Shown piece by piece: positions 30,050-39,558 of a DNA stretch of 64,000 bases. Under the pieces are notes generated by a model. That model made no database searches and had not been told where the DNA came from. It saw only the letters and a program-made list of their open reading frames with translations. Source of the DNA: JBKEDF01 sp047975325. GTDB lineage: Bacteria > Pseudomonadota > Alphaproteobacteria > Rhodobacterales > Rhodobacteraceae. The stretch lies in NCBI GenBank assembly GCA_047975325.1, contig JBKEDF010000007.1:30708-94707 (forward strand), in the 5' to 3' direction. How positions within the stretch are numbered: the stretch's first letter is position 1; each line of letters begins with the position of its first letter. The position numbers and the translations under genes were made by a program.

Positions 30050-30721
30050 TCAGGTCTTGGGCTTTAACGCAGTTTTATCCCCTTGGCCATGCGGGGCGAT
30101 CGCCGGATCTTTCCGTGCCGCGCGCCAGGCTGCCCAGTCTTCCGGCGTATCCAGATCGGTGATGGCATGTTCGCCGGGCAGGGGGATGGTCCGGAGCCGG
30201 ATGGCCTTGTCGCGGATCATCGCGCGTGCGCCCTGATCGCCTTGAAGGCGCAAAAGCGCCGGACGCGCCCAATCGGGAAAAAGCACGGGATGGCCGGGGC
30301 GACCATCCGCTGCGGTGGCGCGCAGGATCAGATCGGGTGTTTCATCATGGGCCGCGATCATCTGTGCCAGATCCCCGGCTGTCACCTCCGGCAGATCGGC
30401 AAGATGAACAAGCACTGCACCGGGGGGGAGTGCCGCTATGCCGGCCCGCAATGAAGCGGCCATCCCCTCATCGGCATTGGTGACATCAACGGGGTGATAG
30501 TCCAGCCCTTCCAGCACCGCGCGGCGTGCGGCCTGGCGGGGATCCAGTACAACATGGGTGCGTGCCCCCGTGGCCTGTGCCGCAAGGACCGCACGCCGGA
30601 TCTGCGCGATGCCGTCGATCCGTTCCAACAGCTTGTCCTTGCCCCGCATCCGGGATGATGCGCCTGCGGCCAGAATGAGGATATGAACGGGCAGGGGCTG
30701 GCTCCATTTCTTTGGTCTCAT
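30050..30721 (-). CDS. MobA-like nucleotidyltransferase (molybdenum cofactor cytidylyltransferase type)
   Basis: The product has ~223 residues. The N-terminal LILAAGASSRMRGKDKLLE is the nucleotide-binding loop of the MobA/IspD family, and HLADLPEVTAGDLA plus GRPGHPVLFP match the MocA/MobA branch. These enzymes transfer CMP or GMP to molybdopterin. I started at 30721 because the earlier text is unlike the family. It probably forms a short operon with the ThiE-like gene. Confidence 0.8.
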   Translation of the reverse strand: MRPKKWSQPLPVHILILAAGASSRMRGKDKLLERIDGIAQIRRAVLAAQATGARTHVVLDPRQAARRAVLEGLDYHPVDVTNADEGMAASLRAGIAALPPGAVLVHLADLPEVTAGDLAQMIAAHDETPDLILRATAADGRPGHPVLFPDWARPALLRLQGDQGARAMIRDKAIRLRTIPLPGEHAITDLDTPEDWAAWRAARKDPAIAPHGQGDKTALKPKT

Positions 30722-30854
30722 CTGGCCCTTGCAGGCGGGACGGGTCAAGCCCCGTACAGGCGCAGGGTTGTTTGTGCGCCGGCGTGGCTTGGCAGAACGG
30801 ATCATGGGCGATACACCCGAAGGAAAGAACCGCAGGAAAAGGGAAGGGTACGAC

Positions 30855-31712
30855 ATGGCCGAATATACGCCGCCGAAGGTCTGGCAATGGAACAAGGCGA
30901 ATGGAGGGGCCTTCGCCTCAACCAACCGTCCGATCGCCGGGCCGACCCATGACAAGGAATTGCCCGTCGGCAAGCACCCGTTCCAGCTTTATTCCCAGGG
31001 AACACCGAATGGGGTCAAGGTTACGATCATGTTTGAGGAGTTGCTTGCGCTTGGGCATGCGGGTGCCGAATATGACGCTTGGCCGATCCGTATCGGTGAC
31101 GGTGATCAGTTCGGATCGGGCTTTGTCGATGTGAATCCGAATTCCAAGATCCCCGCTCTGATGGATCGTTCCGGTCCGGAGCCCCTGCGGGTCTTCGAAA
31201 GTGGCTCCATCCTTGTGCATCTTGCCGAGAAATTCGGTGAATTCCTGCCCGCGACGGGGCCGGAGCGTACCGAGGTGATGAACTGGCTTTTCTGGCAGAT
31301 GGGATCAGCGCCTTATCTGGGAGGGGGCTTTGGGCATTTCTATGTCTATGCGCCGGAAAAGATCGAATATTGCATCGATCGCTTTTCGATGGAGGCGAAA
31401 CGCCAGCTTGATGTGCTGGAACGGCAACTGGCCTTGCGCCCCTATATAGCGGGGGAAAACTATACCATTGCCGATATCGCGATCTGGCCCTGGTATGGTC
31501 AACTTGCGCTTGGTCGCCAATATGGTGCGGGTGAATTCCTGGATGTGAAATCCTATGACAATGTCGTGGCCTGGGCGAAAAAGATCGATGCCCGTCCGGC
31601 AGTGAAAAGGGGGGCCATGGTGAATCGCTTTTCCGGTGATCCGGCCTTGCAACTTCATGAACGTCATGACGCGTCCGATTTCGACCTGCGCACACAGGAC
31701 AAGATCGGCTGA
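30855..31712 (+). CDS. yghU: Glutathione S-transferase family protein, YghU-like
   Basis: The 285-residue protein starts MAEYTPPKVWQWNKANGG and has the GST N-terminal thioredoxin fold (FQLYSQGTPNGVKVTIMFEE; VNPNSKIPAL; FESGSILVHLAEKFG) and a helical C-domain (ENYTIADIAIWPW). E. coli YghU binds two glutathiones and has disulfide-bond reductase activity; this is the closest named relative I recognise. GGAAGGG lies before the ATG. It is divergent from the MobA-like gene. Confidence 0.85.
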   Translation: MAEYTPPKVWQWNKANGGAFASTNRPIAGPTHDKELPVGKHPFQLYSQGTPNGVKVTIMFEELLALGHAGAEYDAWPIRIGDGDQFGSGFVDVNPNSKIPALMDRSGPEPLRVFESGSILVHLAEKFGEFLPATGPERTEVMNWLFWQMGSAPYLGGGFGHFYVYAPEKIEYCIDRFSMEAKRQLDVLERQLALRPYIAGENYTIADIAIWPWYGQLALGRQYGAGEFLDVKSYDNVVAWAKKIDARPAVKRGAMVNRFSGDPALQLHERHDASDFDLRTQDKIG

Positions 31713-31753
31713 TCCATCGTCGGGCCTGCGGGTTTTTCATGGTGACAAGAATG

Positions 31754-31788
31754 TTCCCCGGCCCTCCACGCGGTGGACGGCTGGGGAA
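31754..31788. terminator. Very stable hairpin between yghU and ftsB-like gene
   Basis: TTCCCC-G-GCC-C-TCCAC pairs with GTGGA-C-GGC-T-GGGGAA around a GCG loop; one G-U and one C-C pair are the only flaws in ~16 positions. No T-run follows, so termination would be inefficient or rho-assisted. A TTGACA occurs two bases after it (31790-31795) without a clear -10. Confidence 0.5.
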
Positions 31789-31863
31789 CTTGACAAGGGG
31801 GATTCCCTTTGTTGTCCGTTTCTGCCATGATTCGCGCCACGCCCCCGGCCAAGAGGGGCAGCG

Positions 31864-32193
31864 ATGAGCGGTGAAACGAGGCAAGGCAAGATGTCCATTC
31901 AGAAATCCCGGCCCGCGCTGGCCTCTCTTTTGTTGATGACATTGGGCGTGATGCTGGGCGGTTATTTCACCTTTGCGGCCGTACAGGGGGAATATGGTGT
32001 TTTTCGCCGGGTTGAACTGGATGCCGAAAAACACGAACTAATCGAAACCCGTGATCAGCTTCAGGCGGAACTGGCGCAGATGCAAAACCTTACGCATCGG
32101 CTTTCGGACGGCTATCTTGACCTTGATCTTCTTGATGAACAGGTCCGCAACGTGCTGGGCTATGTTCGTGGCGATGAGATCGTGATCCGCTGA
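31864..32193 (+). CDS. Septum formation initiator family protein (FtsB/DivIC-like)
   Basis: The 109-residue protein has a short cytoplasmic tail, one membrane helix (LASLLLMTLGVMLGGYFTF), a coiled coil (LDAEKHELIETRDQLQAEL) and a C-terminal LDLDLLDEQVRNVLGYV segment typical of alphaproteobacterial FtsB-like proteins. FtsB joins FtsL and FtsQ in the divisome. GAGGGG lies five bases before the ATG. It ends 37 bases from a convergent gene. Confidence 0.8.
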   Translation: MSGETRQGKMSIQKSRPALASLLLMTLGVMLGGYFTFAAVQGEYGVFRRVELDAEKHELIETRDQLQAELAQMQNLTHRLSDGYLDLDLLDEQVRNVLGYVRGDEIVIR

Positions 32194-32230
32194 GCTCCAG
32201 CCGACCCCGACACCCGCTACACCATGCCTT

Positions 32231-32608
32231 TCAAAGTTCGATCTCGGGCGGAGTTTCGATGACTTCACCCTCCGGCACGGGGGGCGGTGGGGCATCCGGC
32301 TTGCGGCGGATCAGGATATCGCCATTGGGCAGCCTTTCGGGGGCTTCGTAATTGCGGACATCCCCCAATAGCGTGCTCAATTGGCGGGCCAGTGGTTCTA
32401 TTTCCCTCATGGCGCGGCCCATTTCATCAAGGGCGGGTTCCATTTCCTGAAGCAATCCGCGCAGCAGAAGGTTGAAACCTTCTTCCATCATGCTGGTTTC
32501 GCCCTCGGCATCCTCTTGCGGGGGGGCGGGGGGGAGCTCCTGCGCAAGGGCGGGAGAGGCAAGGCCGAAACCGAGGCCCAGAAACAGGGCTGTGATTGTC
32601 TTGTTCAT
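32231..32608 (-). CDS. Small exported protein, conserved in Rhodobacterales, function unknown
   Basis: The product has ~125 residues. A signal peptide (MNKTITALFLGLGFGLASPALA) is followed by a Pro/Glu-rich stretch, a helical FNLLLRGLLQEMEPALDEMG core, then VRNYEAPERLPNGDILIRR and a Pro-rich acidic tail. I recall similar uncharacterised proteins in Rhodobacterales but know no function. A frame from 32638 adds ten residues and would overlap the upstream nuclease-like gene; the ATG at 32608 gives a normal signal peptide. Confidence 0.65.
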   Translation of the reverse strand: MNKTITALFLGLGFGLASPALAQELPPAPPQEDAEGETSMMEEGFNLLLRGLLQEMEPALDEMGRAMREIEPLARQLSTLLGDVRNYEAPERLPNGDILIRRKPDAPPPPVPEGEVIETPPEIEL

Positions 32609-32627
32609 TCTGGTGATATGGGGGGCA

Positions 32628-33707
32628 TCAAGGCGCATGTCCAGTCTCCTGCGGCCAAAGGTCCAGTGTCACGGGAAAATGATCGGAAGCTGTCAGCAGC
32701 GCTTCGCGCAATTCCGGCAGTTTCCAGCAGTTTGGTTCGTTCAGCGGGTGCCAGATCCGCCAGTGTGGCTTGGTGGCGGCAATGTCGGGTGAAACCATCG
32801 CGAAATCCAGAAGTGCCTCGAAATAACGTTTTTCGCTATCAAGCCAGAACCGCGCGGTTGAGGCGGCCAGCCCATGGCGGCGGTTCAGCGTAAGTTCGGC
32901 ATGCGGATCATGCAGGTGCAGCCAGGTTTCCTTTTCCGTGCCCAGAACGATTTCCACGCCCGAGAGGCCAAAGAGCTTTTCATATTCGTCCAGCCCCGGC
33001 CCGTCATTGAAATCACCCATCACGATCAGGCTGTCACCAGCCTCCAGATGCGTTTCCACCCGCGCGCGTAGCCAAAGGCATTGCGCCAGCTGCTTGCGGC
33101 GGTTCTCGATCGCGATCCGGGTGGCCTCGCGCGGGTTTCGCGCACCATGTGGCGCCTTTGATTTGGCATGGACCCCGATCAGCCGCAGATCCCGCCCCGC
33201 CATACGTAGTGCCAGTTCCAGCGGCGGTTTTGAAAAGGAAATCCGTTCGGGATGGGAATCCACGTTCAGATCATGTGAATAAACCCCATCGAAACGCGGC
33301 ACTCCACTAGGGTTGGCGCGCATTGGATCGGCACCCTGCGGATCGTGCCGTGCCTTGATCCTGGCCGGATCATAGAGGAAGGCGATTTCCTGTTCGGTTC
33401 CGCTTTCAAACCCCATGACCGCCCGGCTGGTTCTCAGGTCATAAACCCGTGCAAAGTTTTCCAGCGCCCGGATGGTGCTGCGCCTGCGGTTCTGATCCGG
33501 GGCTTCAATGATCATCACCCCATCGGCATCCATCGCGGTAAAGACGATCCCCAGTGCGGTAAGTTGTTCGGCCCGGCTGATCTGATAACGGGCCGAAGGC
33601 CCATCATCCGCCAGAAGCTGGCCATCATCGTCGAAAAGTCCGTTGAACCATTCGACATTATAGGTGGCGAGCCGGATCGGCCGCCTGTCAGGCGGCGCGT
33701 TTGCCAT
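32628..33707 (-). CDS. Endonuclease/exonuclease/phosphatase family protein
   Basis: The ~359-residue protein has the metal-dependent EEP fold: LATYNVEWFNGLF (Asn), IIEAPDQN (Glu), LIVMGDFNDGPG (Asp-x-Asn) and the late TASDHFPV (Asp-His). No signal peptide is visible. Members cleave nucleic acids, phosphoinositides or other phosphodiesters, and the sequence alone does not choose. The start region overlaps the end of the DnaJ-domain gene by 20 bases. Confidence 0.75.
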   Translation of the reverse strand: MANAPPDRRPIRLATYNVEWFNGLFDDDGQLLADDGPSARYQISRAEQLTALGIVFTAMDADGVMIIEAPDQNRRRSTIRALENFARVYDLRTSRAVMGFESGTEQEIAFLYDPARIKARHDPQGADPMRANPSGVPRFDGVYSHDLNVDSHPERISFSKPPLELALRMAGRDLRLIGVHAKSKAPHGARNPREATRIAIENRRKQLAQCLWLRARVETHLEAGDSLIVMGDFNDGPGLDEYEKLFGLSGVEIVLGTEKETWLHLHDPHAELTLNRRHGLAASTARFWLDSEKRYFEALLDFAMVSPDIAATKPHWRIWHPLNEPNCWKLPELREALLTASDHFPVTLDLWPQETGHAP

Positions 33708-34386
33708 TGATTTCATCCCAGGCGGCATTGATGGCAATCAGGCGGCGCGAGGCCAGATGTACGGCTTCTTCCGGCACGCCCCGCGCAATCATCCGGTCGG
33801 GATGTGTGTCGCGGACGGCCTGTTTCCAGGCTGCGCGGGCCTCTTTCAGCGATGCGTCCGGTGCCAGGCCCAGGACATCATAGGGGTCGCGTGGTGCATC
33901 TTCTACGAAACGCGCCCGTATCGCACGAAAGCAGGGTTCCCCCAGGCCGAAGATCCGCGCCACCTCGTGCAGGAAGGCATCTTCCTTCGGATGGTAACTC
34001 CCATCCGCCATGGCGATAAGAAACAGCGCCTCCAGAAGATCGGTCAGGACCTTGTCTTCACTGTTGCCAAACATTGCACGGATTTTGCGGGCATAGGCGT
34101 CAAACCCGGCGACATCCTGCCGGGCCATGTCGAAGACGCGGGCCGCATTGGCCTCTTCTTCGGGCGGGATCACGAACAGCCTGCGAAAGGTGGTAACCTC
34201 GCCGCGCGTGACCCGCCCATCCGCCTTGGCCATCTTGGCACCAAGCGCGATAACCGCAATGGTGAAGCCGACACTGCGCTCGGGTGCGTTTTTTTCCGTA
34301 CCGCGCAGGCGGTCGAAAACGGCACTCAGGGGTTCGCCCTGGGTAAGGGCGGCAAGGGCTTCGGCAATGCGGGTCCAGATCGACAT
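33688..34386 (-). CDS. TerB-like plus DnaJ domain co-chaperone
   Basis: The 232-residue protein resembles the cytoplasmic part of DjlA. A TerB-like helical domain (IALGAKMAKADGRVTRGEV, LIAMADGSYHPKEDAFL, residues ~40-150) is followed by a C-terminal J domain (DPYDVLGLAPDASLKEARAA, with HPD in TVRDTHPDRM-like context at RDTHPDRM). DjlA itself has a membrane anchor; none is present here. It should stimulate DnaK ATPase. Confidence 0.85.
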   Translation of the reverse strand: MSIWTRIAEALAALTQGEPLSAVFDRLRGTEKNAPERSVGFTIAVIALGAKMAKADGRVTRGEVTTFRRLFVIPPEEEANAARVFDMARQDVAGFDAYARKIRAMFGNSEDKVLTDLLEALFLIAMADGSYHPKEDAFLHEVARIFGLGEPCFRAIRARFVEDAPRDPYDVLGLAPDASLKEARAAWKQAVRDTHPDRMIARGVPEEAVHLASRRLIAINAAWDEINGKRAA

Positions 34387-34444
34387 GCGGCCACTATAAG
34401 GCAGCCCGAAAGAACTGTCAGGCGGCGATTTTACCTCGCCACCG

Positions 34445-34465
34445 CTGCCGGGGAAAAGGCGGCAG
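34445..34465 (-). terminator. Weak hairpin after the GNAT gene
   Basis: CTGCCG and CGGCAG pair across a 9-base loop, 22 bases past the GNAT stop, in the 101-base gap before the DnaJ-domain gene. There is no T-run. Confidence 0.3.
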
Positions 34466-34487
34466 GAGGGGCGTTTTCAAGGCACTG

Positions 34488-34994
34488 TCATAGGGGCATC
34501 TGCATCAAAACCAGATCTATCCAGCGGCCAAATTTCCAGCCTGCCCGTGGGATTCGTCCCCGTTCGACAAAGCCGACCGCCTTATGAAAGGCGATTGCGG
34601 GAAGGTTCTCACCGCTGATCCCCGCGATGAGTGAGCCGATCTTCGCGTCGCGGGCGTGATCCGCCAGGGTCCCGATCAACTGCCTGCCGATGCCACGCCC
34701 CCAGGCCCAATCGGATAGCAGAATTGTCTCTTCCGCGATATGGGTATAGCCCGGACCGGACCGGAAGGCGCCATAGGTGGCAAAGCCCGCCAGCCCCTCC
34801 TTTGTTTCGGCCACGAGGAACGGCTGCCCCATCCCGGCCTTGGCCGTCAGCATCCGGGCCAGATCTTCCGGGCTTTTCTTCTGGTCAGTGAACGTGATGG
34901 ATGTGTCGCAGATGATCGGGTTCCAGATTTCCAGAAGGGCGGGGATATCGGCCGTGTTGGCGGGGCGGATCATCCCTTCGGTGCGCAATGTCAT
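34488..34994 (-). CDS. GNAT N-acetyltransferase, phosphinothricin-acetyltransferase-like
   Basis: The 168-residue product follows the Pat/YwnH pattern: IRPANTADIPALLEIWNPII, ITFTDQKKSPEDL, LLSDWAWGRGIGRQLI (acetyl-CoA loop R/Q-x-x-G-x-G/A type) and FHKAVGFVERGRI. Such enzymes acetylate free amino groups, commonly of methionine analogues such as phosphinothricin or methionine sulfone. It starts inside the ppx stop (ATGA), so expression is coupled to ppx. Confidence 0.82.
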   Translation of the reverse strand: MTLRTEGMIRPANTADIPALLEIWNPIICDTSITFTDQKKSPEDLARMLTAKAGMGQPFLVAETKEGLAGFATYGAFRSGPGYTHIAEETILLSDWAWGRGIGRQLIGTLADHARDAKIGSLIAGISGENLPAIAFHKAVGFVERGRIPRAGWKFGRWIDLVLMQMPL

Positions 34995-36565
34995 GCGCCC
35001 TCGCCGGCGCCTATGACCTTTGCAGTGGCCCCGAGGGCGGAAGCCAACCCCTTGAAACGGGCCTGGGTGACCTCACCGTAAAGCCCTTCGCCCAATGGGG
35101 TCAGCGTCAGTTCCAGGATCTTCTTTCTGGACTGCCAACGCAGCTTTCCCGCGCTTTCCGGCCCGCGCGCTGAAAACATTGCGCCAAAACGCATCGCGCG
35201 ACCCAGCACTTCGGCCTGTTGCATCTGTTCATCATCCAGCAGCCGGAACAGGGGTTCCAGCCGCGTACCCGAACGGGAATTCTTGTAGCGATGCAAGAGC
35301 GCGAGCCCCAGGAAGACCCGTCCCTGATGATCCAGCCCTCCCAGATTGGCGCGGGTGGAATTGTCGAAACAGACTTCGGCACGGTAATCGGGATGGGCGC
35401 GCCAGGTTGTGTCATGCAAGAGACAGGCCGCCTTGACCAGTCGCATCCGTTCCTCATCCGCATGTTTGAAGATCGGTTGCAGGAAATTGTAAAGCTTCTT
35501 GCCGAAACCGGGTAATCGCGCGGAGGTCTGTTCCGCGACGCGCGCGGCCTCGATCAGCGGATCCCGGGCGCGCAGCCGGTTGGGCATCTGTTCATAAAGC
35601 AGCCCCTCACGGATCCCGTAGGAGGAAACCGCGATATCCTGCGGTTTGAAGATGCGGATCAGTTCGCGCATCACCTCACAGGCCAGCGGTACCAGATCCA
35701 TCCGATCCGCAGAGGTTCCGGTCAAGGCGCGCAGATAGGCCAGGTCGTTATTGGCGATCCAGTCGATGGTTTCCAGTACGGATTTCGGCGTCATGCGATA
35801 TTCATGCAGGACGGTCAGGGGGTAATTGCGCCGTTCCATATCCAGCCGCGCAATGGCCCGCCAGGATCCCCCGACCAGGAAAATCCGGTCATTATCGGGC
35901 TTGATCACATCTTTCATGCGACGCAACACGCGGTCGATGACCGCGCGGCGCTTTTCCGGTCCACCTTCGATCTGCTGGACGCGAAAGGGGCCAAGCGGCG
36001 AGGTGGCCCTTGCACCGACCTTGCCACGGGCGATCCGGGCAAGCTCCATCGAGTTGCCGCCGATATCGCAGACGATGCCGCGTGCTTCGGGCCAGCCCAG
36101 AAGTACTCCCTGTGCCGAAAGCCGCGCCTCTTCCTTTCCGTCAATTACCCAGAGCTTCAGCCCGGTTTCCGCTTCTACCTGGGCCTGGAACTCCGGCCCG
36201 TCTTCGGCTTCGCGAACGGCGGCGGTGGCGATGCAGGTAAGCGGTGGCAGCTCCATTCCCTCTGCAAGGATCGCAAAGCGTCTGAGCGCGACCAGGGCGC
36301 GCTCGCGGCCCCTGGGGTTCAGGCGCCCCGTATCGGCCAGCCCCTTGCCGAGCCCCGCCATCAGCTTTTCATTGTAGAAATAGGCCGGGCTGCGTGCGGC
36401 GCCGTCGAAAACCACCATCCGAACTGAGTTTGAGCCGACATCAACCACCCCGACACGCGACAGCGCCCGTATTGACGGATCGTCAAAGAGCGGTTTCAGA
36501 AACGGGCTGCCATCATCGTGATGAGCCATGCGTTCTTCAGCAAGGGTTGCGGTTTTGGTGGCCAT
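34991..36565 (-). CDS. ppx: Exopolyphosphatase / guanosine pentaphosphatase (Ppx/GppA)
   Basis: The 524-residue protein of the actin-like ASKHA fold has VGVVDVGSNSVRMVVFDG (phosphate 1 loop), CIATAAVREAEDG, and CDIGGNSMELARI (phosphate 2 loop), followed by a C-terminal HD-like helical domain (LLHDTTWRAHPDYRAE). It releases phosphate from polyphosphate or pppGpp. AGGAGG precedes the ATG. Directly upstream is ppk, so one unit both makes and degrades polyphosphate. Confidence 0.93.
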   Translation of the reverse strand: MATKTATLAEERMAHHDDGSPFLKPLFDDPSIRALSRVGVVDVGSNSVRMVVFDGAARSPAYFYNEKLMAGLGKGLADTGRLNPRGRERALVALRRFAILAEGMELPPLTCIATAAVREAEDGPEFQAQVEAETGLKLWVIDGKEEARLSAQGVLLGWPEARGIVCDIGGNSMELARIARGKVGARATSPLGPFRVQQIEGGPEKRRAVIDRVLRRMKDVIKPDNDRIFLVGGSWRAIARLDMERRNYPLTVLHEYRMTPKSVLETIDWIANNDLAYLRALTGTSADRMDLVPLACEVMRELIRIFKPQDIAVSSYGIREGLLYEQMPNRLRARDPLIEAARVAEQTSARLPGFGKKLYNFLQPIFKHADEERMRLVKAACLLHDTTWRAHPDYRAEVCFDNSTRANLGGLDHQGRVFLGLALLHRYKNSRSGTRLEPLFRLLDDEQMQQAEVLGRAMRFGAMFSARGPESAGKLRWQSRKKILELTLTPLGEGLYGEVTQARFKGLASALGATAKVIGAGEGA

Positions 36566-36648
36566 CCCGGACCCTCCTGATACTCCACGGGGCGACGATG
36601 CCGTGTTGCGGTGCGATGGTCAACGATTCCCCCGCCCGCGCCCCAACG

Positions 36649-38835
36649 TCATCCGGTGGTTTCGTCACGCGAATGGGCCAGATGGGGGACGTCCTTGGCC
36701 CCGGCGGTGCCCCGGCCCGAAAGTGACGGGTTTTCCATGAAAAAGCGATGGCAGTTGAACAAGGGCTGATCGCCATTTCCAAGGTACCGTTCATAGCGGC
36801 CATCGGGATAGAGGACCCAGCTTTGCCCTTCATCGGCCATATTCGCGGTCATAATCTGGCTGACAATTTGTGCCTTGACGGTGGGATTGTTGATTTCCAC
36901 CAGGGTTTCCACCCGCCATGACAGGTTGCGTCCCATCCAGTCGGCCGAAGAAATGAACACCCGCGCCTTGCCCGAGGGGAGCCCCTGGCCATTCCCGAAA
37001 CAGAGAATGCGGCTATGTTCCAGAAATCGCCCGACCACGGATTTGACACGGATATTTTCCGAAAGCCCTTTCACTCCGGGCCGGATCCCGCAGATGCCGC
37101 GCACCACCAGACTGATCTTCACCCCCGCATTGGAGGCGGCATAAAGTGCATCGATCACATCGGGTTCGATCAGGCTGTTCACCTTGGCCCATATCTCGGC
37201 CTGTTTGCCTGCCCTTGCATGTTCCGCCTCGGCCGCGATCATCGCAAGCAATTGCGGTTTTAGTGTCGTGGGTGCAATGGCAAGGTTTTCCAGCCCGTCA
37301 GGTTGCACATAGCCCGACAGGTAGTTGAACACCTTGGTTGCGTCCCGCCCCAATGCAGGATCGCAGGTGAAGAAGGAAAGATCGGTATAAAACCGCGCCG
37401 TGATCGGATGGTAATTACCGGTGCCATAATGGGTATAGGTTACAAGACTTGTCCCCTCGCGCCGCACCACGGTTGAAATCTTGGCATGGGTCTTGAGGTT
37501 CATGAAACCATAGACGACATGCGCCCCCGCGCGTTCCAGCCTGCGTGACTGGCGGATATTCGCGGCCTCGTCGAAGCGTGCCTTCAGTTCAACCAGTGCA
37601 GTTACGGATTTTCCCGCCTCTGCCGCCTCACAAAGTGCTGCCACCACGGGGCTGTCGGCGCTGGTTCGGTATAACGTCTGCTTGATTGCCAGAACATCGG
37701 GGTCGCGTGCCGCCTGTTCCAGAAAGCGGATCACCATATCGAAGGTTTCATAGGGGTGATGCAGCAGCATGTCCTTTTGCCGGATGGCGGCAAACATGTC
37801 CCCATCGTGATCCTGCACCCGTTCGGGCACGCGCGGCGTGAAGGGTGGCCAGAGCAGGTCCTTGCGTTCGCTCAGGACCAGCTCCTTCAGATCGGCAATG
37901 CCCAGAAGCCCCCGCAATTCCACGATTTCGGCTGCGGACACGCCCAGTTCTTCCATGATCATGGCACGCAATCCTTCCGGCGCGCCGGAGGAAATCTTGA
38001 GCCGGATCACCTCACCCCGGCGGCGACGTTTCAATGCGGTCTCGAATTCGCGTACAAGATCTTCGGCCTCGTCCTCGACTTCCAGATCGCTGTCGCGAAG
38101 AACGCGGAAACTGCAGTGACCCTGATCGGTGTAACCGGGAAAGAGCATATCGAGATGCAATAGCAGCAATTCTTCCAGCGGCAGGAAACGAAACTGCCCC
38201 GATTTTGCCGGAAGCGGCACAAACCGGTCGATCTGCTGTGGGATTGGCAGGAGCGCACGCAGATGCCGCTTGTCCGAACTGCGTTCCAGATCCAGCGCAA
38301 GACAGAAGCCGGTATTCGGAATGAACGGAAAGGGATGGGCGGGGTCGATGGCCAGCGGAGACAGGACCGGAAAGACCTTTCCCAGAAAATGGTTTTCCAG
38401 ATGCTTCAGGTCGCGCGCCGTCAGTTTCGACCGTGTCAGCAGTGTGATGCCTTCCGCCTCCATCAACCTGCGCAGCTTGTTGAACACGCTTTGCTGCATC
38501 TGCATCAGCCGCCGGGCATCCTCATTGATCAGGGTAAGCTGTTCGGCGGGGCTGCGCCCGTCTTCGGATGATCTGTCCCTGCCGCTGCGGACCATGGCGC
38601 GCAGGCCCGCGACGCGCACGGTATAGAATTCATCAAGATTGGTTGCCGAGATCGACAGGAAACGCAGCCGTTCCAGCAGGGGGACGGCGGGATTGGTTGC
38701 CTCCTCCAATACGCGCCAGTTGAAGGCGAGCCAGCTCAGCTCCCTGTTGAAAAACCGGTGTGGCCCTGCGGTTTCCGTCTCCGGAAGTTTCACGGGCGGG
38801 GCGAAGGGCGCCTTGAGGAAATCGGCTTGTGTCAT
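36649..38835 (-). CDS. ppk: Polyphosphate kinase Ppk1
   Basis: Ppk1 polymerises ATP gamma-phosphate into polyphosphate reversibly. The 728-residue product has the FNRELSWLAFNWRVLEEA start, the FLSISATNLDEFYTVRV region, catalytic-His segments (NLKTHAKISTVVRRE; GRFLEHSRILCFGNGQ), and FISSADWMGRNL. GAGGAA lies before the ATG. It follows hda after a 51-base gap and precedes ppx by 83 bases, a common arrangement. Confidence 0.96.
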   Translation of the reverse strand: MTQADFLKAPFAPPVKLPETETAGPHRFFNRELSWLAFNWRVLEEATNPAVPLLERLRFLSISATNLDEFYTVRVAGLRAMVRSGRDRSSEDGRSPAEQLTLINEDARRLMQMQQSVFNKLRRLMEAEGITLLTRSKLTARDLKHLENHFLGKVFPVLSPLAIDPAHPFPFIPNTGFCLALDLERSSDKRHLRALLPIPQQIDRFVPLPAKSGQFRFLPLEELLLLHLDMLFPGYTDQGHCSFRVLRDSDLEVEDEAEDLVREFETALKRRRRGEVIRLKISSGAPEGLRAMIMEELGVSAAEIVELRGLLGIADLKELVLSERKDLLWPPFTPRVPERVQDHDGDMFAAIRQKDMLLHHPYETFDMVIRFLEQAARDPDVLAIKQTLYRTSADSPVVAALCEAAEAGKSVTALVELKARFDEAANIRQSRRLERAGAHVVYGFMNLKTHAKISTVVRREGTSLVTYTHYGTGNYHPITARFYTDLSFFTCDPALGRDATKVFNYLSGYVQPDGLENLAIAPTTLKPQLLAMIAAEAEHARAGKQAEIWAKVNSLIEPDVIDALYAASNAGVKISLVVRGICGIRPGVKGLSENIRVKSVVGRFLEHSRILCFGNGQGLPSGKARVFISSADWMGRNLSWRVETLVEINNPTVKAQIVSQIMTANMADEGQSWVLYPDGRYERYLGNGDQPLFNCHRFFMENPSLSGRGTAGAKDVPHLAHSRDETTG

Positions 38836-38886
38836 GGTTCCTCAGTCTGGGATGGTTCTGTGACAGGCGGGTGACAACTTTCGGCA

Positions 38887-39558
38887 TCATTCCCTGCCCA
38901 GAACCCTTTTGGCAAGCGGCAGTGAGACTCCCCCTCCGGTCGAAAGTGCCTCCCGGTCAAGCTTTTCGACAATATCGCGCGCGGCGGCAAAGCTGCGTTC
39001 CATCCGCGAGGTCAGATAAGGGATCAGTGCGGGATTGACCGTAATCTGGCGATCGGCAAAGAGCTTTACCAGAACCGCCATCAGCAGCGCATCGTCGGGC
39101 GGGGCCAGTGACAGCTGTGCCATTGCCTGAATCCGGCTTTGCAGATCCGGCAGGGTGAGTTCCCATTCCGGGACCGGGCGGGCCGCCGTGATCAGCAATG
39201 CGGCCCTGTTTTCGCCCATCAGGTTATGCAGGTGAAACAGGGCTGTCTCGGCCTCGGCATTGCCCGCAATCGTTTCGGCATCTTCCACGACTGCCACGCC
39301 AGCGCCCGCGATTTGCGGCAATGCCATTCGGGGCAATTCGGATGCTGACAGGATCATGGCCCCGGTGTTAGCGGCCCAGACATGGGAAAGGTGGGTTTTG
39401 CCCGCGCCTTCCGGCCCGATCAGCAGCATGCGCCCGCCCGGCCATTCGCGCCAGCCATCCAACCCTGCCAGAGCCGCCGCATTTGCCTTTGAGACAAAAA
39501 AGTCCTCCCGCCCCAAAGCATGGCGCGGTGGCAAATCCAGGGTCAGTTGACGGTTCAC
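38887..39558 (-). CDS. hdaA: Hda-like DnaA-regulatory ATPase (HdaA)
   Basis: The 223-residue product is a DnaA-related protein lacking the DNA-binding domain. It begins QLTLDLPPRHALGREDFFVS, whose QL(T/S)LDLP stretch is the sliding-clamp-binding motif used by Hda. A P-loop (GPEGAGKTHL) and degenerate Walker B (VAVVEDAETI) follow. Hda with the clamp stimulates DnaA-ATP hydrolysis and prevents over-initiation of replication. The start is GTG and overlaps the upstream exporter stop as GTGA. Confidence 0.9.
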   Translation of the reverse strand: MNRQLTLDLPPRHALGREDFFVSKANAAALAGLDGWREWPGGRMLLIGPEGAGKTHLSHVWAANTGAMILSASELPRMALPQIAGAGVAVVEDAETIAGNAEAETALFHLHNLMGENRAALLITAARPVPEWELTLPDLQSRIQAMAQLSLAPPDDALLMAVLVKLFADRQITVNPALIPYLTSRMERSFAAARDIVEKLDREALSTGGGVSLPLAKRVLGRE

